DNA from: RGIG4608 sp045643885
GTDB lineage: Bacteria > Bacillota > Clostridia > Oscillospirales > CAG-272
NCBI GenBank assembly: GCA_045643885.1
Contig: JAZRFY010000013.1
Span: 1-11,197, forward strand
Reading direction: 5' to 3'
DNA length: 11,197 nucleotides
Shown here one piece after another: positions 6,435 through 11,197 of this stretch (positions within the stretch are counted from its first letter, which is position 1; each line of letters starts with the position of its first letter). The position numbers were made by a program, and so were the translations under genes. A model generated the notes under the pieces. It was given only the letters and a program-made list of their open reading frames with translations. It searched no databases and was not told the DNA's origin.

Positions 6435-7086
6435 GAGAAATCAACCCGATTTTGAAAAGGAAAAGAAAACGTATAAATTCTTCTATTGGCTTTTGGCAGG
6501 TGCTGCCCGCAAGCTTTATAGAGTAGAGGTTATTAATCCTGAAAACGAGCCTATGGATAAGCATTTCATAGTTGCTTGTAACCATACAGGCGCTGCAGAC
6601 GGAGTTATCATTTGTGCTTCTATGAAGAATCAGATTCGATTCATGGGTAAGAAGGAGCTTTTCAAGGTTCCCGTTGTGGGAGCTTTCTTAAAAGCTATCG
6701 GATGCTATCCCGTTGACAGAAAGAGCAGTGATATCACCGCCCTCAGAAATACGATCAATCTTTTGAAGGATGAGGATTGCGTAGGTATCTTCCCCCAGGG
6801 AACGAGAAAGCCCGGCGTAGATCCTGCTACCACAACCGTTAAAAACGGTGTAGGTCTTATTGCTGCACGTTCCGGTGCAGACGTTTTGCCCGTTTGTATC
6901 AAGACAAAGGGTGGCAAGACAAAAATGTTCAGAAAGAATTATCTTGTTATTGGCAAGCTCATCAAGAATGAAGAATTCGATTTTGAGAACAACAAGGGAA
7001 GTGAAGGTCACCAGAAGGTTGCTGATCGCATCTTTGACGATATCTGCGAGCTTTGGACCTCGACGGACATAGACAATGTCAAATAA
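6421..7086 (+). CDS. plsC: PlsC-type 1-acylglycerol-3-phosphate O-acyltransferase
   Basis: The 221-residue protein is a lysophospholipid acyltransferase family member, expected to acylate 1-acyl-glycerol-3-phosphate to phosphatidic acid at the inner face of the membrane. The catalytic NHTGAAD motif (H55 and D60, HX4D) and motif II (CYPVDRKSSD, 95-104) are clear. Motif III reads FPQGTR at 124-129, where many members have FPEGTR, and motif IV is near VLPVCI at 155-160. The only mild hydrophobic segment is near the N-terminus (about 19-29), so attachment is probably peripheral. The start overlaps the end of cmk by 14 bases, with GAGG at 6410-6413 as ribosome binding site, and the end overlaps ispH-rpsA by 11 bases, which indicates translational coupling. 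Exact acyl and acceptor specificity is not visible. Confidence 0.9.
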   Translation: MSENKRNQPDFEKEKKTYKFFYWLLAGAARKLYRVEVINPENEPMDKHFIVACNHTGAADGVIICASMKNQIRFMGKKELFKVPVVGAFLKAIGCYPVDRKSSDITALRNTINLLKDEDCVGIFPQGTRKPGVDPATTTVKNGVGLIAARSGADVLPVCIKTKGGKTKMFRKNYLVIGKLIKNEEFDFENNKGSEGHQKVADRIFDDICELWTSTDIDNVK

Positions 7087-9091
7087 AATAACGATTGCAT
7101 CTCATGCGGGCTTTTGCTTTGGAGTGGAGCGCGCAACAAGTGCAGTAGAGGAAAAAATAAAGAACAAGAGGGACGGAGAGAGGATATATACTCTCGGTCA
7201 TCTTATCCACAACGAAGGATACATCTCCTATCTTGAAAAGAACGGTGTATATTCTGTTGACGTTTCAGATATTCCAAAAATATGCGAGGGTGCCAGCAAG
7301 GATTCTCCTGTGATCGTATATATAAGGGCTCACGGCATCACCGTTGAGGCTGAAAGGATGCTTTGTGAGTGCAAGGCAAAAAATCAGTATTTTGATTACG
7401 TGGATATGACCTGCCCCTATGTTAAAAAGATTCATCGAATAGCAAGGGATAACACAAGTGATGATACCTTGTTTGCCGTTTTGGGTAGTGCAGCTCATCC
7501 TGAGGTGGTGGGTATTCTTAGCTATGCTGAGGGTGAAAAAAGGGTTTTTGAGAGCGCTTTGGAGCTTGGAGAATTTCTTGAAAATGACCATTTATCAAAA
7601 ATGCACAAAAAAACGCTTATTTTGACAGCTCAAACGACTCAAAATTTGGTACAGTGGGAAAAAAGTTTAGAAATTGTAAAAAAATACTGTACAAATACAA
7701 AATTTTTTGATACAATATGTAGTGTTACGGAAACTCGTCAAACTGAGGCAAGAACCTTGGCCAAAAACTCCGATTTTATGGTGGTTGTCGGCGGCAGGGA
7801 AAGCTCAAATACGGCGAAATTATATAAAATATGTAAGGACGCATGTGAGCAAACCGTGTGGGTTGAAAACGCATCGGAGCTTGATAGGAGATTTCCGACA
7901 AATAATAAAATAGGTATCGTTGCGGGAGCTTCAACACCGAAGCGCGATATCGAGGAGGTATTTTTAATCATGAGCGAAATGACAGAAAATTTTGCAGAAT
8001 TGCTCGAACAATCACTTAAAACTTTAAATACAGGAGATACAGTAACCGGATACGTAACACATGTTACCGACGCAGAGCTTCAGCTTGACCTCGGCGCAAA
8101 AGTTACAGGCATTATCAAAGCCGAGCAGATTACAGATGATGCATCCGTTCGTCTTACACAGATGTTCAACATCGGCGATGCAGTTGAAGCATTCGTTATT
8201 CGTGTTAGCGACATCGAGGGCGTTGCAGAGCTTTCTAAGAAGCGCACTGACTCCGACAGAAACTGGAAGAACATCGTTGCTCTTAAGGATAGCGGTGAAG
8301 TAGTTTCCGGTAAGGTACTTAAAGCAGTTGCAGGCGGTCTTACAGTTAGCGTTGACTCCGTTAACGTTTTCGTTCCCGCTTCTCACTCCGGTATTGCTAA
8401 GGACGGCGACCTTACAACTCTCGTTGGTAAGAACGTTGACCTTAAGATTATCGAAATCAAGGACCAGGGCAAGAAGGCTATCGGTTCTATCCGTGTAGTT
8501 CTTAATGCTGCAAGACGTGCTCAGACAGAAGAATTCTGGGCTAACATCGAAGAGGGCAAGCAGTACACAGGTACAGTTCGTTCTCTTACATCCTACGGTG
8601 CATTTGTTGACCTTGGCGGTGTTGACGGTATGGTTCACGTAAGCGAGCTTTCTTGGAAGCCCGTTAAGCATCCCTCTGCAGTAGTTGCAGTTGGTGACGT
8701 TATCACAGTATTCGTTAAGTCCTTTGACAAGGAAACAAAGAGAATCTCTCTTGGCTACAAGACAGATGATACAAATCCTTGGTTGCTCTTCACAAACAGA
8801 TATCAGGTTGGTGATGTTGCATCCGTTAAGATCGTAAACATGATGCCCTTCGGTGCATTTGCAGAGATCATGGACGGCGTTGACGGTCTTATCCACATCT
8901 CCAAGATTGCAAACAAGAGAATCAGCAAGCCTGCTGACGTTCTTGAGCTTGGTCAGGTTGTTGATGCAAAGATTATCGAAATCGACAACGAAAAGCAGAA
9001 GATCAGCCTTTCTATCCGCGACCTTATCGAAGAAGCTCCTGTAGAGGAAGCTGTTGAAGAGGTTGTTGAAGAAACAGTTGACGCTGAATAA
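7076..9091 (+). CDS. ispH: IspH fused to ribosomal S1 domains (HMB-PP reductase / S1 RNA-binding protein)
   Basis: The 671-residue fusion has two parts. Residues 1 to about 290 are IspH, the [4Fe-4S] enzyme that reduces HMB-PP to IPP and DMAPP in the last step of the MEP pathway. The cluster cysteines are C14 (GFCFGVERA), C113 (MTCPYV) and C215 (DTICSVTE). Substrate-binding positions are H45 (LIHN), H86 (RAHG), H141 and E143 (HPE), SSN at 243-245 and S286. Residues from about 300 hold four S1 domains at roughly 318-388, 405-475, 492-562 and 576-648, then an acidic tail. The third and fourth are closest to consensus (YGAFVDLGGVDGMVHVSEL). This fusion is known in Clostridia. It ends the operon, overlaps plsC by 11 bases, and is followed by a terminator. 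Codon usage shifts sharply from AT-rich to highly optimised near base 7970-8030, where an internal ribosome binding site and ATG lie. All key IspH residues are intact. Confidence 0.95.
   Translation: MSNKITIASHAGFCFGVERATSAVEEKIKNKRDGERIYTLGHLIHNEGYISYLEKNGVYSVDVSDIPKICEGASKDSPVIVYIRAHGITVEAERMLCECKAKNQYFDYVDMTCPYVKKIHRIARDNTSDDTLFAVLGSAAHPEVVGILSYAEGEKRVFESALELGEFLENDHLSKMHKKTLILTAQTTQNLVQWEKSLEIVKKYCTNTKFFDTICSVTETRQTEARTLAKNSDFMVVVGGRESSNTAKLYKICKDACEQTVWVENASELDRRFPTNNKIGIVAGASTPKRDIEEVFLIMSEMTENFAELLEQSLKTLNTGDTVTGYVTHVTDAELQLDLGAKVTGIIKAEQITDDASVRLTQMFNIGDAVEAFVIRVSDIEGVAELSKKRTDSDRNWKNIVALKDSGEVVSGKVLKAVAGGLTVSVDSVNVFVPASHSGIAKDGDLTTLVGKNVDLKIIEIKDQGKKAIGSIRVVLNAARRAQTEEFWANIEEGKQYTGTVRSLTSYGAFVDLGGVDGMVHVSELSWKPVKHPSAVVAVGDVITVFVKSFDKETKRISLGYKTDDTNPWLLFTNRYQVGDVASVKIVNMMPFGAFAEIMDGVDGLIHISKIANKRISKPADVLELGQVVDAKIIEIDNEKQKISLSIRDLIEEAPVEEAVEEVVEETVDAE
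7688..7716 (+). promoter_or_regulatory. Possible internal promoter within the IspH coding part
   Basis: TGTACA (7688-7693, four of six matches to TTGACA) and TACAAT (7711-7716, five of six matches to TATAAT) are 17 bases apart. The -10 is extended by TGA (TGATACAAT). It lies in the most AT-rich part of ispH, about 240 bases before the internal AGGAGG. AT-rich coding DNA yields such matches by chance, so confidence is low. Confidence 0.3.
7953..7959 (+). promoter_or_regulatory. Internal ribosome binding site before the S1 part
   Basis: AGGAGGT, the full Shine-Dalgarno consensus, lies 11 bases (from the end of AGGAGG) before an in-frame ATG at 7970, which is codon 299. Translation from there would give a 373-residue protein with all four S1 domains and no IspH. 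The spacing is slightly long. The motif also encodes Glu-Glu-Val in the full-length reading frame, so chance cannot be excluded. Confidence 0.5.
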
Positions 9092-9102
9092 TTAAAAAGT
9101 TT

Positions 9103-9138
9103 AAGGGCTTCTCGTTTGGGGAGCCCTTGATTTGTTTA
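9103..9138 (+). terminator. Terminator of the ispH-rpsA operon
   Basis: An 11 bp stem (9103-9113 with 9118-9128, AAGGGCTTCTC with GGGGAGCCCTT, including two G-T pairs) closes a GTTT loop. The T tract is interrupted (GATTTGTTTAG), so some read-through into the next gene is plausible. Confidence 0.85.
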
Positions 9139-9196
9139 GTAGAATGCTTGCACAAGCTTTGCGCGATAAATCCGAATTTATACAAGAGGTAAAGAT

Positions 9197-9739
9197 ATGT
9201 ATTCAAAAATAGTTGAAGAATCGAAAATAATGATCGAGGAGTTTTTCTCCGTTGCTCAGGTGAACAAGGGTGAGATTTTGGTTGTTGGATGCTCATCGAG
9301 TGAAATCGTGGGTGAAACGATTGGAAAGGGCTCTGATTTCAATGCTGCAAAGGCGGTTTTTGAGGGTATTTCCCCCGTTTTGCGCAAGAAGGGAATCTAT
9401 CTTGCCGCGCAATGCTGCGAGCATCTTAATAGAGCGCTCGTTGTTGAAAGGGAGTGTGCAGAAAAATACGGACTCGATACCGTTTGCGTTGTCCCCAAGG
9501 CGAAGGCAGGGGGATCATTTGCAACAACTGCCTATGAGAGCTTTGAAGATCCCGTGGTGGTTGAAGCTATAAAAGCGCACGCAGGAGTTGACATCGGCTC
9601 AACGCTTATCGGAATGCATCTTCGCGCGGTAGCCGTGCCCGTACGCCTATCCGTGAAAACGCTCGGCAAGGCAAACGTTACCTTTGCTCGCACTCGTCCG
9701 AAATACATCGGTGGACCGAGAGCGTGTTATGAAGCTTGA
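9197..9739 (+). CDS. ywlG: YwlG-like UPF0340 / TIGR01440 family protein
   Basis: The 180-residue protein belongs to the UPF0340 family (Bacillus subtilis YwlG). It is recognised from VVGCSSSEIVGETIGKGSD at about 29-47, AAQCCEHLNRALVVER at about 70-85, KAGGSFATTAYESFEDPV at about 103-120, and the C-terminal VDIGSTLIGMHLRAVAVPVR and ARTRPKYIGGPRACYE. The length is normal for the family and no signal peptide or membrane segment is present, so it is probably cytoplasmic. No biochemical function is established for the family. The start is supported by AGAGGT at 9185-9190, six bases before the ATG. No convincing promoter lies between it and the upstream terminator, so it may depend partly on read-through from the operon. 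Confidence 0.93.
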   Translation: MYSKIVEESKIMIEEFFSVAQVNKGEILVVGCSSSEIVGETIGKGSDFNAAKAVFEGISPVLRKKGIYLAAQCCEHLNRALVVERECAEKYGLDTVCVVPKAKAGGSFATTAYESFEDPVVVEAIKAHAGVDIGSTLIGMHLRAVAVPVRLSVKTLGKANVTFARTRPKYIGGPRACYEA

Positions 9740-9740
9740 C

Positions 9741-9761
9741 AAAAACGTAAAATATGTTTTT
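9741..9761 (+). terminator. Weak AT-rich hairpin after ywlG
   Basis: A 9 bp stem (9741-9749 with 9753-9761) made almost only of A-T pairs closes an AAA loop and ends in T residues. It starts two bases after the stop codon. Its low stability makes it a doubtful terminator. Confidence 0.3.
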
Positions 9762-9797
9762 GCTTTGCAAACTATTGAATAAGAGGAGAAAATGATT

Positions 9798-10979
9798 ATG
9801 AAAAAGCTTTTACTTATTATGATGGCTTTGGTAGTGCTTTTGGCTATTGCATCATGTGAAGAGGTTCACGTACACACGCGTGCTCACGAGCCTGTTATGG
9901 GACAAGAGCCTACTTGCGGTGAGGATGGCTTTTACTTTGTGGTTTGCTCAGTATGTGATGAGGTTATGGAAACAATCGTTTTGAACAAAACAGGGGATCA
10001 CACTGAGAAGGTAGATCCTTACGTTGAGCCAACGTGTGCCGAGTACGGTCTTACTGAGGGTAAGAGCTGTTCTGTGTGCAATACTGTTTTAGTTGCTCAA
10101 GAGCTCATTGAGAAAAAGGATCACACCTTTGGTGAGTGGGAAACTGTTCGACTTGAAACGATGCACGAGGATTTATTGCTTGAAAGATATTGCTCGTGTG
10201 GTGAGGTCGAATCCAAAACTGTGGATAATTACTGCGTTGGTGAGCCCTCTGTCGGACTTGAATTTGAATTATTGGAGAATGGCTCGGGATACAGACTTAT
10301 CAGCATGGGAAGCTGCAGAGATGAATTCGTTATTATCCCCGAAACTTATAACGGTCTTCCCGTTAAAGAGATAGGTGATCAGGCATTCCATATTGGTCGT
10401 GACGTTTTGGTCAGAGTTTTTATTCCTAACTCTGTAAGCGTTATTGGTCAATGGGCATTTGGAGACTGTTCCTTGCTTCAATACGTATATATCGGCGTGG
10501 AAAGTAAGCTTGTAATCATAAAAGACATTGCCTTTTCAGGATGCAGTTCTCTTAGAGAGATATTTTTGCCCCGCGGTTTGACTCAAAGCTTGAGCCAAGC
10601 TTTTAATGGATGTGCTTCTCTTCAAAATTTTGAGGTCGATGAAGATAATTTGTTCTACACTGCAATAGACGGAAATCTTTATTTCAAGGACAAAAAAACG
10701 TTGATTCATTATGCTTGTGGAAAGACTGCAACGTCCTTTACAGTTCCCGAGTTCGTTACCGAAATCAGTTTGCAAGCTTTTATGGGTGAAGCAAATCTTA
10801 AAGAAATATATATTCATGAAAACGTAACAAAAATAGGATTGTGTGCCTTCCAGCTTTTTGCTTCACATACAACTATTTATTGTGAAGCAAAAAGCAAGCC
10901 CGAGGGTTGGGATGACCGATGGGTAGAGGGCTTCTCAGACGTTTACGTTATAGACGTTGTTTGGGGTTATGAGGAATAA
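9798..10979 (+). CDS. Lipoprotein with Cys-rich modules and BspA-type leucine-rich repeats
   Basis: The 393-residue product begins with a lipoprotein signal peptide (MKKLLLIMMALVVLLAIASC) whose lipobox cysteine is residue 20, so it should be anchored to the outer face of the membrane. Three Cys-rich modules follow at about 30-66, 67-107 and 108-142, with His...TC...C-x2-C patterns resembling those of the surface-protein gene at the left of the window. From about 153 to 385 lie LRR_5 (BspA-like) repeats of the type NGLPVKEIGDQAF, VFIPNSVSVIGQWAFGDCSLLQ and AFSGCSSLREIFLP. Such repeats usually mediate binding or adhesion, but the ligand here is unknown. The ATG at 9798 is nine bases after the GGAG at 9785-9788. 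An ATG at 9792 would add two residues but leaves only three bases. A strong terminator follows. Confidence 0.87.
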   Translation: MKKLLLIMMALVVLLAIASCEEVHVHTRAHEPVMGQEPTCGEDGFYFVVCSVCDEVMETIVLNKTGDHTEKVDPYVEPTCAEYGLTEGKSCSVCNTVLVAQELIEKKDHTFGEWETVRLETMHEDLLLERYCSCGEVESKTVDNYCVGEPSVGLEFELLENGSGYRLISMGSCRDEFVIIPETYNGLPVKEIGDQAFHIGRDVLVRVFIPNSVSVIGQWAFGDCSLLQYVYIGVESKLVIIKDIAFSGCSSLREIFLPRGLTQSLSQAFNGCASLQNFEVDEDNLFYTAIDGNLYFKDKKTLIHYACGKTATSFTVPEFVTEISLQAFMGEANLKEIYIHENVTKIGLCAFQLFASHTTIYCEAKSKPEGWDDRWVEGFSDVYVIDVVWGYEE

Positions 10980-10989
10980 ATGATTTTGT

Positions 10990-11016
10990 AAAAGGAGAGC
11001 AAATGCTCTCCTTTTT
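10990..11016 (+). terminator. Terminator of the lipoprotein gene
   Basis: A perfect 11 bp stem (AAAAGGAGAGC at 10990-11000 with GCTCTCCTTTT at 11005-11015) closes an AAAT loop and runs into T residues. It starts 11 bases after the stop codon. The A-rich left arm may let it work in both directions. Confidence 0.9.
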
Positions 11017-11055
11017 GTTGACCATAAATAAAGATTGTGTTCGCCTTTGGTGTTT

Positions 11056-11197
11056 CAAATTTTGATTTGTCGAACGGTTGTACACTATGTTCGCGCTCGC
11101 TTTGCGCGATTGTTTCGTCCACCTTTTTAAAGGTGGCTCTCCACGAGTAGTGGCGCGGTGCAGGCTGCGCAAGCCTGCAATACGCCGTTTCTTTTTT
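11056..11197. other. Hairpin-rich non-coding element at the right edge
   Basis: Six inverted repeats lie in about 130 bases: CAAAT/ATTTG (11056-11069), CGAAC/GTTCG (11071-11093), TCGCGC/GCGCGA (11091-11109), CCACCTTT/AAAGGTGG (11119-11136), CCAC/GTGG (11141-11153), and TGCAGGCT/AGCCTGCA (11159-11179). The last is enclosed by GGCG (11152-11155) and CGCC (11183-11186), which extend the stem, and is followed by a T-rich run at the window edge, so it could act as a terminator. No credible gene is present. It could be a structured RNA, the leader of a gene to the right, or an interspersed repeat; the sequence alone does not decide. Confidence 0.55.

Noticed and set aside
8024..8896. A 290-residue open frame on the minus strand opposite the S1 domains.
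   Set aside because: It is antisense to clear S1 domains, is very rich in Cys and Asn, has no recognisable domain, and arises from the restricted codon use of the plus-strand gene.
9736..9741. TTGACA at the end of ywlG as a -35 box for the lipoprotein gene.
   Set aside because: No acceptable -10 element lies 16-18 bases downstream.
11062..11091. TTGATT with TATGTT as a promoter for a gene to the right.
   Set aside because: Both boxes are weak, the spacing is 18 bases, and hairpins crowd the region, so it cannot be told from chance.
10948..11172. A 74-residue minus-strand frame at the right edge.
   Set aside because: It overlaps the end of the lipoprotein gene, its terminator and the hairpin-rich element, and resembles spurious frames from intergenic repeats.

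Overview
The window looks like a chromosomal segment of an anaerobic low-to-mid-GC Firmicute of class Clostridia, probably a gut or rumen lineage. This rests on the gene families (YqhQ/DUF1385, YwlG/UPF0340, an IspH protein fused to ribosomal S1 domains), the cmk-plsC-ispH/rpsA gene order, AGGAGG-type ribosome binding sites, and cell-surface proteins built from His/Cys repeat modules and BspA-like leucine-rich repeats. The genus cannot be named from the sequence alone.

Layout. Bases 2-1441 hold the 3' part of a large secreted or surface protein (its start lies outside the window): Cys-rich tandem repeats, an OB-fold-like domain and a C-terminal beta-rich domain, ended by a strong terminator. 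Bases 1442-1808 are a gene-free stretch with a C-rich 21-22 bp tandem repeat and a likely promoter. A yqhQ-like membrane protein gene (1809-2786, +) converges on a murE-like Mur ligase gene (2828-4303, -), and the two share a bidirectional terminator. Between murE and the next block lie divergent promoters; the rightward one is a perfect TTGACA-N17-TATAAT.

That promoter drives a tightly packed operon (4487-9091): an HI0933/BaiN-type flavoprotein, cmk (cytidylate kinase), a plsC-type acyltransferase, and a fused ispH-rpsA gene. The last two junctions overlap, which suggests translational coupling. The operon joins nucleotide supply, phospholipid synthesis, isoprenoid synthesis and translation. 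Inside ispH-rpsA, an AGGAGG motif and an in-frame ATG sit exactly where the IspH part ends, and codon usage changes sharply there, so free S1 protein may also be made. After the operon terminator come a ywlG/UPF0340 gene (9197-9739) and a lipoprotein gene (9798-10979) with three Cys-rich modules resembling those of the first gene, followed by BspA-type leucine-rich repeats. The window ends in a gene-free stretch (10980-11197) with a terminator and a dense run of inverted repeats.

Most of the window is ordinary housekeeping DNA. The points most worth a second look are the possible second start inside ispH-rpsA, the DNPD motif of MurE where DAP-adding enzymes have DNPR, the surface protein with ribosomal-protein-like codon usage, and the hairpin-rich element at the right edge. 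I found no convincing novel multi-gene system.
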